Source: Enterobacter sp. RHBSTW-00994
Lineage (GTDB): Bacteria > Pseudomonadota > Gammaproteobacteria > Enterobacterales > Enterobacteriaceae
Assembly: GCF_013782625.1 (NCBI RefSeq)
Contig: NZ_CP056199.1
Span: 886,588 to 950,587 of the forward strand
Length of the DNA: 64,000 nucleotides
Direction: 5' to 3'
The notes below the pieces were generated by a model. It ran no database searches, was not told where the DNA came from, and saw nothing but the letters and a program-made list of their open reading frames with translations. Below, piece by piece: positions 46,333 to 55,572 of this stretch. A program made the translations under genes and the position numbers. The stretch's first letter is position 1. Every line of letters starts with the position of its first letter.

Positions 46333-47274
46333 ATGCTGGAACTGATTTGCAAACGTCTGCTGCTGGCTATCCCGACACTGCTGCTGGTGAGCATGATGGT
46401 GTTTGGGCTGCAAAAACTGCTTCCCGGCGATCCGCTGATCGCCATGGCTGGAGAGGAGCGCGATCCGGCGGTGATTGCTCAACTGCGTGCGGAGCTAAAC
46501 CTGGATGCGCCAATCCCCGTGCAGTATTTCCACTGGCTGACGCGTGCGTTGCAGGGCGATCTGGGCGTCTCCTTACGTACTCATGAACCCGTGACATCGC
46601 TGATTGCCAGCAAACTTCCGGTCACGATGGAGTTGTCGCTGCTGGCGATGATCATCGCCCTGGTGTTTGGTATCAGCATGGGCATTCTGGCGGCGGTGAA
46701 TAAAAACAGCTGGGTTGATCACGGGGCAAACTTTGTTGCGATATCGGGGATCTCAATACCGCATTTTTGGCTTGGGATCCTGCTGATACTGGTCTTTTCG
46801 GTCAATTTGCAGTGGCTGCCTGCATCCGGTTACGTGCCGTTTAGCGAAGATCCTATCCAGAATTTGCGGACCCTGCTGCTGCCTGCTTCGGTGCTGGGAA
46901 CAGGCCTGGCAGCGACGCTGATGCGCCATACGCGAGCCTCGATGATTGCGGTATTAAAAGCCGATTACATCCGTACCGCGCGTGCAAAAGGGCTGTTGCC
47001 TAAGGCCGTGATCTTAAAACACGCCTTTCGCAACGCACTTGTACCGGTCATCACGCTTACTACGCTGTTGTTTGGCGAGCTGCTGGGCGGGGCGGTATTG
47101 ACCGAACAGGTTTTCACTATTCCAGGCTTTGGCAAGATGATCGTGGATTCCGTTTTTAACCGTGACTATGCCGTAGTGCAGGGCGTGGTACTGATCGTGG
47201 CGATCGGCTTCCTGCTCCTTAACCTGCTGGCTGACGTGCTGTACGTCCTCATCAACCCGAAAATGCGAGGCTAA
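46333..47274 (+). CDS. Peptide ABC transporter permease, DppB/GsiC-like
   Basis: The 313-residue inner-membrane permease has six predicted spans. The N-terminal ICKRLLLAIPTLLLVSMMVF span precedes a periplasmic loop containing NLDAPIPVQYFHWL. The EAA loop that contacts the ATPases is IRTARAKGLLPKAVILKHAF. It follows the binding protein by 21 bases behind GTGAGGAG and is 2 bases before the next permease. Confidence 0.9.
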   Translation: MLELICKRLLLAIPTLLLVSMMVFGLQKLLPGDPLIAMAGEERDPAVIAQLRAELNLDAPIPVQYFHWLTRALQGDLGVSLRTHEPVTSLIASKLPVTMELSLLAMIIALVFGISMGILAAVNKNSWVDHGANFVAISGISIPHFWLGILLILVFSVNLQWLPASGYVPFSEDPIQNLRTLLLPASVLGTGLAATLMRHTRASMIAVLKADYIRTARAKGLLPKAVILKHAFRNALVPVITLTTLLFGELLGGAVLTEQVFTIPGFGKMIVDSVFNRDYAVVQGVVLIVAIGFLLLNLLADVLYVLINPKMRG

Positions 47275-47276
47275 TC

Positions 47277-48152
47277 ATGGCAGAACTGACCACTTCACAT
47301 GTTGTGCCAGCACTACCGCACACGCAAAACCGGGTGCTGAAGAAATTCCTCGCCAACAAAAGCGCAGTGATTGGTGCGGTGGTGGTGGGCTTCTTTGTCC
47401 TGCTTGCATTACTTGCACCCTGGATTGCACCCTTTGATCCGGTGAAAGCCAACTTCCTTGCAGTGCGCAAACCCCCATCAGAAATGTACTGGTTCGGCAC
47501 TGATGAACTGGGGAGAGATATCCTCTCCCGTATTGTCTGGGGGGCAAGAACGTCGCTGATGGCGGGCTGTATGTCGGTGGTGATTGCCGTTGTGATTGGT
47601 GTGCCATTAGGGCTGGTGGCCGGTTATTTCCAGAAAATGTGGGATGGTGTGATCTCTCGCTTTATCGAAGCGCTGCTGGCGTGCCCATTCCTGATCATGG
47701 CGATCGCGCTGGGGGCGTTTTTAGGCCCGAGCCTGACCAATGCAATGATCGCCATTGGTCTCTCTGCCATGCCGATCTTCGCTCGTCTGACGCGCGGCCA
47801 GGTGATCGCTATTCGTCATGAAGAGTACATCGATGGTGCGCGAGCGATTGGCTTGCCGGATCGCTGGATCATTCTGAAATACGTGCTGCCTAACGTGATG
47901 TCACCGATTCTGGTGCAGGCCACGCTTGCTATCGCGTCGGCAATTATTGCCGAAGCCAGCCTCTCATTCCTGGGGCTTGGCCAGCAGCCGCCGAATCCGT
48001 CCTGGGGCTCTATGCTCAACACCGCGAAAGGGTTTCTTGAGCAAGCGCCGTGGATGTCTGTTTTCCCCGGTATCGCCATCTTCCTGGCGGTACAAGGCTT
48101 TAATTTACTTGGTGACGGGCTGCGCGATGCGCTCGATCCGCGCCACGACTAA
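47277..48152 (+). CDS. Peptide ABC transporter permease, DppC/GsiD-like
   Basis: The 291-residue permease partner has an N-terminal cytoplasmic segment, a first span near residues 33-53, then the conserved FGTDELGRDILSRIVWGART motif of DppC proteins. The EAA loop is EEYIDGARAIGLPDRWIILK, and LGLGQQPPNPSWGSML is near the end. It completes a canonical five-component importer of two ATPases, one binding protein and two permeases. The hydrolase gene follows 6 bases later. Confidence 0.9.
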   Translation: MAELTTSHVVPALPHTQNRVLKKFLANKSAVIGAVVVGFFVLLALLAPWIAPFDPVKANFLAVRKPPSEMYWFGTDELGRDILSRIVWGARTSLMAGCMSVVIAVVIGVPLGLVAGYFQKMWDGVISRFIEALLACPFLIMAIALGAFLGPSLTNAMIAIGLSAMPIFARLTRGQVIAIRHEEYIDGARAIGLPDRWIILKYVLPNVMSPILVQATLAIASAIIAEASLSFLGLGQQPPNPSWGSMLNTAKGFLEQAPWMSVFPGIAIFLAVQGFNLLGDGLRDALDPRHD

Positions 48153-48158
48153 GGAGTC

Positions 48159-49763
48159 ATGATGACCAAAGCGCTTGATTTTACCTCCGGTTACGATTCT
48201 CGACGCCCGCCGATGATGGGCCATAACGCGGTTGCTACCTCTCAGCCGCTGGCGGCGCAGGCGGGTATGCGGATGCTGCAATTGGGTGGGAATGCCGTTG
48301 ATGCGGCTATCGCCACGGCTATGGTGCTGACGGTGGTTGAACCGACTGGCAACGGCATAGGCAGTGACGCTTTTGCCATTGTCTGGGATGGGGAAAAACT
48401 TCACGGGCTTAACGCTTCTGGTCGCTCTCCGGCGAGCTGGCATGCAGATCTGTTTGCCGGTAAAACGGTCATGCCAGAGCTGGGGTGGGACGCAGTGACC
48501 GTACCAGGTGCAGTTTCAGGCTGGGTCGCACTGGCTGAACGGTTTGGCACATTACCACTTACGACGCTTGCGCAGCCAGCGATTGACTATGCCCGCAACG
48601 GTTTCCCGGTCTCTCCGCTGATTGGTCATCTCTGGCAGCGTGGTTACAACAAGCTGAAAGATCAACCCGGGTTTAGCGCCTGTTTTGCTCCGGAAGGCCG
48701 TGCGCCGCGCGTGGGTGAAATCTTCCGTAACCCGGCTCAGGCCAACTCGCTGGAGCTGATCGCGAAAACCAACGGCGAAGCATTCTATCGGGGCGAGCTG
48801 GCACAAAAAATTGCTGCTTTCGCGAAAGAGCACGGGGCGCACCTGACGGCTGAGGATCTGGCAAATCATCGTGCGGAGTGGGTGGAGCTGTTGTCGCGCG
48901 ACTTTGCGGGTGGTTCAGTTCAGGAGTTGCCTCCAAATGGTCAGGGGATTGCCACGCTGATTGCGCTCGGGATTCTGGAGCAGTGCGGCATTGAGAAGCA
49001 TCATCCTGATTCTGTGCAAGCGCTACACCTTTCCATCGAAGCGATGAAGCTGGCGCTGGCCGATCTCGATCGCTATGTGGCGGATGAAGAGCATATGGAG
49101 TTTGCGGCGAAAGAATTGCTAAGTGATGCCTATCTGAAGTCACGGGCGGCGCTTATCGACCACGATAGCGCCTCTGATTTCACCTACGGATCTCCGACGC
49201 AAAGCGGCACTGTCTATCTTGCGGCTGCGGACGCGAGCGGTATGATGATCTCCTTTATTCAGTCGAACTATATGGGCTTTGGTTCAGGCGTGGTTGTCCC
49301 GGGGACGGGGATCAGCCTGCAAAACAGGGGTTGTGGTTTTGTGCTTGATCCAAAACACCCGAATGCTCTGGCAGGCAACAAACGCCCATTCCACACCATT
49401 ATTCCAGGTTTTGCGATGGACGGTAACGGCAAGCCGCTGATGTCTTTCGGTGTGATGGGGGGGCCAATGCAGGCTCAGGGGCACATGCAGATGGCATTGC
49501 GTATTATGTTGCATGGGCAAAATCCGCAAGCGGCTATCGACGCCCCGCGCTGGCGCGTGGTGCAGGGCAGGGAAGTGATTGTTGAGTCTTCGTTTGATCG
49601 CAACACCATTGCGGCACTGCGTGAGCGCGGACATAAAATTGTAGTGGAAGATCCGTTGCAGGATTACAACTTCGGTGGTGCGCAGGTGATTTACCGTCTG
49701 CCGGAAGGGCATTACGTCGCCGCGACGGAAAGCCGCAAAGACGGGCAGGCATTAGTGAGTTAA
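48159..49763 (+). CDS. Cytoplasmic gamma-glutamyltransferase-family Ntn hydrolase
   Basis: The 534-residue protein is of the gamma-glutamyltranspeptidase superfamily (YwrD-like branch). Conserved blocks are GNAVDAAIATA, the substrate-site GNGIGSDAFAIV, TVPGAVSGW, and the nucleophile region SGTVYLAAAD with candidate autocatalytic Thr351. After it come SFIQSNYMGFGSG and GISLQNRG. It has no signal peptide, unlike periplasmic GGT, so it should act on imported substrate. The usual TTHYSV context is replaced by TVYLA, a feature of the YwrD/acylase-like branch. The ATG at 48162 is better spaced from AAGGAG than that at 48159. It is the last gene of the importer operon, so it likely hydrolyses gamma-glutamyl or related amide bonds. 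The exact substrate is unknown. Confidence 0.85.
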   Translation: MMTKALDFTSGYDSRRPPMMGHNAVATSQPLAAQAGMRMLQLGGNAVDAAIATAMVLTVVEPTGNGIGSDAFAIVWDGEKLHGLNASGRSPASWHADLFAGKTVMPELGWDAVTVPGAVSGWVALAERFGTLPLTTLAQPAIDYARNGFPVSPLIGHLWQRGYNKLKDQPGFSACFAPEGRAPRVGEIFRNPAQANSLELIAKTNGEAFYRGELAQKIAAFAKEHGAHLTAEDLANHRAEWVELLSRDFAGGSVQELPPNGQGIATLIALGILEQCGIEKHHPDSVQALHLSIEAMKLALADLDRYVADEEHMEFAAKELLSDAYLKSRAALIDHDSASDFTYGSPTQSGTVYLAAADASGMMISFIQSNYMGFGSGVVVPGTGISLQNRGCGFVLDPKHPNALAGNKRPFHTIIPGFAMDGNGKPLMSFGVMGGPMQAQGHMQMALRIMLHGQNPQAAIDAPRWRVVQGREVIVESSFDRNTIAALRERGHKIVVEDPLQDYNFGGAQVIYRLPEGHYVAATESRKDGQALVS

Positions 49764-49770
49764 TGCTTTA

Positions 49771-49801
49771 CCCGGCCCTCACTTTTTGGGAGAGGGCCGG
49801 G
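49771..49801. repeat. REP-like palindrome after the hydrolase gene
   Basis: CCCGGCCCTC and GAGGGCCGGG are exact complements around an 11-base loop, followed by TGAGGGG. It resembles the short intergenic palindromes common in Klebsiella/Enterobacter genomes. A decayed copy is at 63145-63176. It may also end transcription of the importer operon and yafV, which converge here. Confidence 0.55.
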
Positions 49802-49814
49802 TGAGGGGAAACAT

Positions 49815-50585
49815 TTATTCAATGCTAAACGGATCTGCATCCTGCCACGCAGGAAACTTCTCCCGATACTCTTTCAGCGCCGTCAGCGATATCTCAGCGT
49901 CAATGCGTGTTGCCTGATGTGGTTCTGCGGTGGCGATAATTTCGCCCTGCGGATTAATGACGCGGCTATCGCCACGGTAGTGATGCCCATTGCCGTCAGT
50001 TCCTACACGGTTACAACCCACCACATACGCCTGATTCTCAATAGCGCGTGCAACCAGCAGAGATTGCCAGTGGAGTGAACGCGGCGCAGGCCAGTTGGCG
50101 ACATACAGCGCCAGATCGTAATCGTTGCGGTTGCGTGACCAGACCGGGAAGCGCAGGTCGTAGCAAACCAGCGGCAGAATGCGCCAGCCTCGCCACTCAA
50201 ATACCACCCGCTCATTACCGGCTTCATAGTGATGATGCTCGTCGGCCATGCGGAACAGATGACGTTTATCGTAAAAATGCAACTGACCACCAGGCTCAAC
50301 TAGCAAGAAACGGTTTACCGGCCCACGTTCGGTTTGCAGAGCGGCACTGCCAGCAATTAACGCATTAGTTTGCTGCGCTTTACTCTGCATCCAGGCGACA
50401 ACCTCTGCCTGCGGCATCGACTGTTTTGCCGCTTCCATGGCAAACCCGGTAGTAAACATTTCAGGCAATACGATGACATCGCGCCCGGAGATACCTTCCA
50501 GCTGACGATCAAAGTGGCGCAGGTTAGCCGGGCCATCCATCCACACTAAAGGTTGTTGTAAAATCGTAATCTTCAAACCAGGCAC
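49815..50585 (-). CDS. yafV: Omega-amidase YafV (nitrilase superfamily)
   Basis: YafV hydrolyses alpha-ketoglutaramate and related omega-amides. The 256-residue nitrilase-fold protein has catalytic Glu42 (LPEMF), Lys107 (YDKRH) and Cys141 (LVCYDLRFP). The start is GTG at 50585, preceded by GAGGAG, matching the E. coli N-terminus (MPGLKIT); the frame continues to an ATG at 50627 without support. In K-12 ivy lies between yafV and fadE. It is missing here. Confidence 0.93.
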   Translation of the reverse strand: MPGLKITILQQPLVWMDGPANLRHFDRQLEGISGRDVIVLPEMFTTGFAMEAAKQSMPQAEVVAWMQSKAQQTNALIAGSAALQTERGPVNRFLLVEPGGQLHFYDKRHLFRMADEHHHYEAGNERVVFEWRGWRILPLVCYDLRFPVWSRNRNDYDLALYVANWPAPRSLHWQSLLVARAIENQAYVVGCNRVGTDGNGHHYRGDSRVINPQGEIIATAEPHQATRIDAEISLTALKEYREKFPAWQDADPFSIE

Positions 50586-50645
50586 AGTTAAGACTCCTCG
50601 CAGGACAGCTTTTTGACACTGTAGCACGATGGAAAAAGAAAATGT

Positions 50646-50677
50646 GGCAATAAAAAACCCCGCACGCGGCGGGGTTT
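50646..50677 (-). terminator. Terminator of fadE
   Basis: On the minus strand AAACCCCGC and GCGGGGTTT form a 9-bp stem with a 5-base loop followed by six T in all, 17 bases after the fadE stop. Confidence 0.9.
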
Positions 50678-50693
50678 GTAAGCGAGTGATGCA

Positions 50694-53138
50694 TCAGGCT
50701 GCTTCAGGTTTACGGACCTTCTCCGGCAACTTTACCGGCTGTGTCGCCAGCTCGTCTGGTTCGAAATCATCCACATTAATGCTACGTAAACGGCTCTCTT
50801 CCGCTTTCACCAGGATAGCCGCTTCATCTTTATCGATGATACCGCCTGACAGGGCTTGTTTTGCCAGCGCATCCAGGCGTGTAAACGGCAGATTTTTGCC
50901 CAGTTGTTTACAGATTTTCTGGTGAATTGGGTCGGCAGCCATGACATCCAGCAGCGCCTCTTCCAGCAGACCTACCGGGTTATGCTCTGTTGGCGTCAGA
51001 TACTGGCCTCGACCAATACGCGAGCGGGTTGCACTCGGGACTTGCAGGATCTTAGCCACTTTATGATCCAGTTTGTCAGACGGCGCCAGATGATGACGGC
51101 CGGTCGGGAAGATCACCACACGCAAAGCGCCAGCCACAAAGCGGTTCGGGAAGTTAGCCAGCAGGTCGTCAATAGCTTGTTCTGCCTTATGCATTGCATC
51201 CTGCACGCCCCAATGAACCAGCGGCAGATCGGCTTCCTGGCGGCCTTCATCGTCGTAACGTTTCAGGACCGCTGAGGCAAGGAAGACCTGACTTAATACA
51301 TCGCCGAGACGGGCAGAGATACGCTCGCGACGCTTCAGGCTACCGCCAAGCACCGCCATTGAGACGTCAGACAGCAGCGCCAGGTTGGCGCTCAGACGGT
51401 TCAACTGTTGGTAGTAACGACGGGTTGCGTCGCCGGTTGGTGTTGCGCTGGTGCGGCCATTGGTCAGACCTAGCCAGAAACTACGCACTTTGTTGCTCCC
51501 GACATGCCCGATATGTTTGAACAGCAGTTTATCGAAGGCATCTACGTCGTTATTCTGCGCGGCAGCCATCTCTTCCAGCACATACGGATGGCAGCGAATC
51601 GCCCCCTGACCGAAGATCATCATGCTACGGGTCAGGATGTTTGCCCCTTCCACGGTGATAGCAATCGGTGAGCCTTGATAACCACGCGCCAGGAAGTTGC
51701 CCTCTCCGAGCATAATGCCTTTACCGCCCGCAATATCCATTGCGTCAATGATGGACTGCTGTGCACGGTGGGTACAGTGGTACTTCACAATCGCTGACAG
51801 CACAGCCGGTTTTTCACCCAGCATAATGCCGTAGGTGATAAGCGATGCGGCAGCATCCATCACGTAGGCGTTGCCTGCGATGCGTGCCAGTGGCTCTTCG
51901 ATCCCTTCCATCTTACCGATCGAAATTTTGAACTGACGGCGGATATGAGCGTAAGCGCCAATCCCCATAGCGACAGATTTCAGGCCACCGGTGGAGTTTG
52001 ACGGCAGCGTAATGCCACGGCCAACTGACAGACATTCCACCAGCATACGCCAGCCTTGACCGGCCATTTTCGGTCCACCGATGATGAAATCAATCGGCAC
52101 AAAGATATCCTGGCCGCGTGTCGGACCGTTCTGGAACGGAACGTTCAGCGGGAAGTGGCGACGACCAATTTCAACGCCCGGTGTAGAGGTTGGGATCAGC
52201 GCACAGGTAATCCCTGGTTCTTCCTCACCACCCAACAGTTTTTCCGGATCCGAGAGTTTGAAGGCCAAACCCAGTACGGTCGCGATCGGGGCCAGCGTAA
52301 TGTAGCGTTTGTTCCAGGTCAGGCGCATTCCCAATACCTGTTCGCCCTGCCAGTCGCCCATACAAACGACACCCGTATCCGGGATTGCACCCGCATCTGA
52401 ACCGGCTTCCGGGCTGGTCAGTGCGAAGCAAGGGATCTCCAGACCACGAGCCAGACGTGGCAGATAGTGATCTTTTTGCTCTTTAGTACCGTAATGTTGC
52501 AGCAGTTCGCCCGGACCTAAAGAGTTCGGCACGCCGACGGTGATCGCCAGGATCCCGGAGACACCTGCCAGTTTTTGCAGGACGCGAGCCTGAGCGTAAG
52601 CGGAAAACTCCAGTCCGCCGTACTCTTTTTTAATGATCATCGCAAAGAAGCGATGCTCTTTTAAGAATGCCCACAGCTCTGGCGGCAGATCGGCCATTTC
52701 ATGGGTGATCTGGAAGTCGTTTGCCATGCGGCACGCTTCTTCTACCGGACCATCGATGAATGTCTGTTCTTCTGCTGTCAGGCGCGGCTGCGGATAGTTG
52801 TGCAGTTTTTTCCAGTCTGGATTCCCCTGGAAAAGATCGCCTTCCCACCAGGTCGTGCCTGCATCAATCGCTTCTTTCTCCGTACGCGACATCGGAGGCA
52901 TCACTTTACGGAAGCCCTTGAATACCGGTGCAGAAATCATCGATTTACGCATTGGCGCGAAGTTGAACGGCAAAAGAATGATTGCCAGCGGGACTAACAG
53001 CCAGATATTCCAGAGGCCAGCGACACCCAGCGCCGCTGTCCAGGCCAGCAAAATCAGGCTGCTCAGGAATAAACCTATGCGGTGATAAAACAACACACCG
53101 AGCAGAACAACGGTTGCGATAATGCTCAAAATCATCAT
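50694..53138 (-). CDS. fadE: Acyl-CoA dehydrogenase FadE
   Basis: FadE catalyses the first step of fatty acid beta-oxidation using FAD. The 814-residue protein has two or three N-terminal hydrophobic spans (about 1-60) that anchor it in the inner membrane, then the acyl-CoA dehydrogenase domains: [13 protein letters not shown] for FAD/substrate binding and the active-site region [18 protein letters not shown] long C-terminal domain is specific to the FadE family. A FadR box lies just upstream of the start codon, so it should be repressed without long-chain acyl-CoA. Confidence 0.97.
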   Translation of the reverse strand: MMILSIIATVVLLGVLFYHRIGLFLSSLILLAWTAALGVAGLWNIWLLVPLAIILLPFNFAPMRKSMISAPVFKGFRKVMPPMSRTEKEAIDAGTTWWEGDLFQGNPDWKKLHNYPQPRLTAEEQTFIDGPVEEACRMANDFQITHEMADLPPELWAFLKEHRFFAMIIKKEYGGLEFSAYAQARVLQKLAGVSGILAITVGVPNSLGPGELLQHYGTKEQKDHYLPRLARGLEIPCFALTSPEAGSDAGAIPDTGVVCMGDWQGEQVLGMRLTWNKRYITLAPIATVLGLAFKLSDPEKLLGGEEEPGITCALIPTSTPGVEIGRRHFPLNVPFQNGPTRGQDIFVPIDFIIGGPKMAGQGWRMLVECLSVGRGITLPSNSTGGLKSVAMGIGAYAHIRRQFKISIGKMEGIEEPLARIAGNAYVMDAAASLITYGIMLGEKPAVLSAIVKYHCTHRAQQSIIDAMDIAGGKGIMLGEGNFLARGYQGSPIAITVEGANILTRSMMIFGQGAIRCHPYVLEEMAAAQNNDVDAFDKLLFKHIGHVGSNKVRSFWLGLTNGRTSATPTGDATRRYYQQLNRLSANLALLSDVSMAVLGGSLKRRERISARLGDVLSQVFLASAVLKRYDDEGRQEADLPLVHWGVQDAMHKAEQAIDDLLANFPNRFVAGALRVVIFPTGRHHLAPSDKLDHKVAKILQVPSATRSRIGRGQYLTPTEHNPVGLLEEALLDVMAADPIHQKICKQLGKNLPFTRLDALAKQALSGGIIDKDEAAILVKAEESRLRSINVDDFEPDELATQPVKLPEKVRKPEAA

Positions 53139-53160
53139 AAAGAAAAGCTCCCTGTCTTGT

Positions 53161-53177
53161 AGGAGGTCTGACCACTT
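53161..53177 (-). promoter_or_regulatory. FadR operator of fadE
   Basis: On the minus strand the 17-mer AAGTGGTCAGACCTCCT is centred on GGTC-A-GACC, the core of the FadR consensus (AACTGGTCNGACCAGTT), and matches the known E. coli fadE site closely. It lies 22 bases upstream of the start codon, where binding blocks transcription. Confidence 0.88.
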
Positions 53178-53378
53178 GTGATGATATGGTTGTAGTGGAT
53201 GTTATTTCTTTTAGCAATGCGTTCACAAAATAATTACAACCTGGTTCACATTGTTCAGGTTTTTGCAGGCACGAAAAATCAAAACAGCAACAGATTCGGC
53301 AGGCTTTAACTTCTCGCCTTTGCCCCTATCCGGTACACTGCATAGTGTTATTTTCATTAATGCTGAAGGATTATCCTC

Positions 53379-53957
53379 ATGTACCAGGATCTTATTCGTA
53401 ACGAACTGAACGAAGCGGCGGAAACGCTGGCCAACTTTCTGAAAGATGATGCCAATATTCACGCTATTCAGCGCGCGGCGGTCCTGCTGGCAGACAGCTT
53501 CAAAGCCGGTGGTAAAGTGCTCTCCTGTGGTAATGGCGGTTCTCACTGTGACGCAATGCACTTCGCAGAAGAGCTGACCGGACGTTATCGCGAGAACCGC
53601 CCGGGCTACCCGGCGATTGCGATTTCTGATGTCAGCCACATCTCCTGCGTCAGCAACGATTTTGGTTACGACTACGTCTTCTCCCGTTACGTTGAAGCGG
53701 TTGGTCGTGAAGGTGACGTTCTGCTGGGTATCTCGACTTCTGGCAACTCTGGCAACGTGATTAAAGCGATTGCCGCTGCGCGTGAAAAAGGGATGAAAGT
53801 CATCACCCTGACCGGTAAAGATGGCGGTAAGATGGCCGGTACTGCGGATATCGAAATCCGTGTTCCGCATTTTGGCTACGCTGACCGCATTCAGGAAATT
53901 CACATCAAAGTGATCCATATCCTGATCCAGCTGATCGAAAAAGAGATGGTTAAGTAA
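53379..53957 (+). CDS. gmhA: Sedoheptulose-7-phosphate isomerase GmhA (LpcA)
   Basis: GmhA makes D-glycero-D-manno-heptose 7-phosphate, the first step to ADP-heptose for LPS core; GmhB (25975) acts two steps later. It has 192 residues as in E. coli. The SIS domain includes [20 protein letters not shown] (metal and catalytic residues) and [11 protein letters not shown], with conserved histidines near the C-terminus ([10 protein letters not shown]). The gene is monocistronic, diverges from fadE across 240 bases and is followed by a repeat element. Confidence 0.97.
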   Translation: MYQDLIRNELNEAAETLANFLKDDANIHAIQRAAVLLADSFKAGGKVLSCGNGGSHCDAMHFAEELTGRYRENRPGYPAIAISDVSHISCVSNDFGYDYVFSRYVEAVGREGDVLLGISTSGNSGNVIKAIAAAREKGMKVITLTGKDGGKMAGTADIEIRVPHFGYADRIQEIHIKVIHILIQLIEKEMVK

Positions 53958-53983
53958 GACTTCGCTGGGGGCATATTCCCAAG

Positions 53984-54063
53984 GGATTTCGAGTTGCACT
54001 GCGGTGTGGGAGCTTGCATCAGAGCGAAAACGGCCAACAAAAGTGCAACCTGAAAGACGACGG
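53984..54063. repeat. Enterobacterial intergenic repeat between gmhA and yafJ
   Basis: GTTGCACT (53993-54000) and AGTGCAAC (54042-54049) flank a 41-base centre, with outer ATTTCGA and TGAAAGACGACGGG. The order TTTCGAGTTGCA ... GCCAAC ... TGCAACCTGAAAGACGACGGG recalls, from memory, a widespread enterobacterial intergenic repeat of about 120 bp. This copy would be a shortened one. Confidence 0.5.
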
Positions 54064-54093
54064 GAGTTGCCCTCGCTGTTGTGGAGGTGATGT

Positions 54094-54861
54094 ATGTGCG
54101 AATTGCTCGGGATGAGCGCCAATGTGCCAACCGATATCTGCTTTAGTTTCACCGGGCTGGTGCAGCGCGGTGGGGGAACCGGGCCACATAAAGATGGCTG
54201 GGGAATAACCTTTTACGAGGGCAAAGGATGTCGCACGTTCAAAGATCCTCAGCCTAGCTTCAATTCACCCATCGCCAAACTGGTACAGGATTACCCGATA
54301 AAGTCCTGTTCTGTTGTTGCGCACATCCGGCAGGCGAATCGCGGAGAGGTGGCGCTGGAAAACACGCACCCGTTTACCCGCGAACTGTGGGGCCGTAACT
54401 GGACTTACGCCCATAACGGGCAACTCACAGGGTATAAGTCACTGGAGACGGGGAATTTCCGCCCGGTTGGTGAAACTGACAGTGAGAAAGCCTTTTGCTG
54501 GTTGCTGCATAAGCTGACAGAGCGTTACCCGCGCACGCCCGGCAATATGGCGGCGGTGTTTAAATACATCGCGTCTTTGGCGCTGGAGCTTCGCGAAAAG
54601 GGTGTATTCAACATGCTATTGTCGGATGGACGCTATGTGATGGCGTTTTGCTCGACGAATCTTTTCTGGATCACACGGCGTGCGCCGTTTGGGGTGGCGA
54701 AATTACTCGATCAGGATGTGGAAATTGATTTTCAGACAGAGACCACACCTAATGATGTGGTCACTCTGATTGCGACGCAGCCGCTGACGGGCAACGAAAC
54801 CTGGCAGAAGATTATGCCAGGCGAGTGGGCGCTATTTTGTCTCGGGGACCGAATAGTTTGA
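54094..54861 (+). CDS. yafJ: Class II glutamine amidotransferase YafJ
   Basis: The 255-residue protein starts MCELLGMS, leaving Cys2 as the Ntn-type nucleophile after Met removal. It is a glutamine amidotransferase type 2 domain protein with HIRQANRG and the HNGQL segment as oxyanion and glutamine-site motifs. No synthetase partner domain is present, and the physiological substrate is unproven. The 3' end overlaps the 3' end of yafK on the other strand by 30 bases. Confidence 0.94.
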   Translation: MCELLGMSANVPTDICFSFTGLVQRGGGTGPHKDGWGITFYEGKGCRTFKDPQPSFNSPIAKLVQDYPIKSCSVVAHIRQANRGEVALENTHPFTRELWGRNWTYAHNGQLTGYKSLETGNFRPVGETDSEKAFCWLLHKLTERYPRTPGNMAAVFKYIASLALELREKGVFNMLLSDGRYVMAFCSTNLFWITRRAPFGVAKLLDQDVEIDFQTETTPNDVVTLIATQPLTGNETWQKIMPGEWALFCLGDRIV

Positions 54862-55572
54862 TGCCAGTTGTGGGTGGACAACTTCGTGGCTCAGCGGTTT
54901 GCTAACGATGTAACGTCCATCCGCAATTGAGACCACCGGCGGTTTACGCGTTTGCTCGAAGTAGTCATAACCCGGTTTTAACTGTTTCCAGAAATCCGCG
55001 TAGACGGAGTATTTATGACGCTGCATATTGGCATCGGTCATGCGGAACGGGTAGATACTGACCTGAACACTGGACTGGCCAAAGACTAATGCCCCGGTCA
55101 CAAACTGGAAGATCTCATCAATACCGGTGTCTGTCATTGCGTAACAACCGATAGACACACAAGCCCCGTGGATCATCAGATATTTACCTTCATACCCATG
55201 AGCACGGTCATAGGCATTAGGGAAGCCGATGTTAATCGCTTTATAGAAACGGCTATCGGGTTTGAGCTGATTACGCTGAACGTTGTAAAACCCTTCCGGG
55301 CTTTTGAAATCGCCCTGGCGCTGTTTAGGCCCCAGTCCACCGGAATAGTTACAAATTTTGTAGCTATCAAGCAGTTGATATGTCTCGCCCATTTTCACAA
55401 ATAGATCGAGAGTGCGCTCTTCCTTGAAGATTTGAATATAAACCGGTGATCCCATTAACTGCTGCTTATATTCTTTGCTGACCGGCGTTGTTGCACTATT
55501 GCTGCTAAGCAGCCCGGCAAACGATACGCACGGAATCAGAAGCATCGCAATGAACAATGCGATTTTACGCAT
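54832..55572 (-). CDS. dpaA: L,D-transpeptidase-fold protein YafK (DpaA/LdtF)
   Basis: In E. coli this YkuD-domain protein detaches Braun lipoprotein from peptidoglycan. The 246-residue precursor has a signal peptide ending in SFA near residue 19. The catalytic His135 and Cys143 lie in [14 protein letters not shown]. The C-terminal region (about 190-246) is unique to the YafK subgroup. It converges on yafJ with a 30-base overlap and diverges from the nqr operon. Confidence 0.94.
   Translation of the reverse strand: MRKIALFIAMLLIPCVSFAGLLSSNSATTPVSKEYKQQLMGSPVYIQIFKEERTLDLFVKMGETYQLLDSYKICNYSGGLGPKQRQGDFKSPEGFYNVQRNQLKPDSRFYKAINIGFPNAYDRAHGYEGKYLMIHGACVSIGCYAMTDTGIDEIFQFVTGALVFGQSSVQVSIYPFRMTDANMQRHKYSVYADFWKQLKPGYDYFEQTRKPPVVSIADGRYIVSKPLSHEVVHPQLASNYSVPETK

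Noticed and set aside
41593-49814. Integrated island with attachment sites at aspV
   Set aside because: I found no second copy of the tRNA 3' end at the distal boundary and no integrase. Only the hotspot location and the AT-rich edge suggest transfer.
49815-50585. yafV as a functional member of the neighbouring peptide-uptake operon
   Set aside because: It is on the opposite strand, and its place beside fadE is conserved in K-12 without the operon, so adjacency is probably incidental.
53223-54152. 309-codon open frame opposite gmhA
   Set aside because: It is antisense to gmhA and its flanks, crosses the intergenic repeat and has no plausible start signal.
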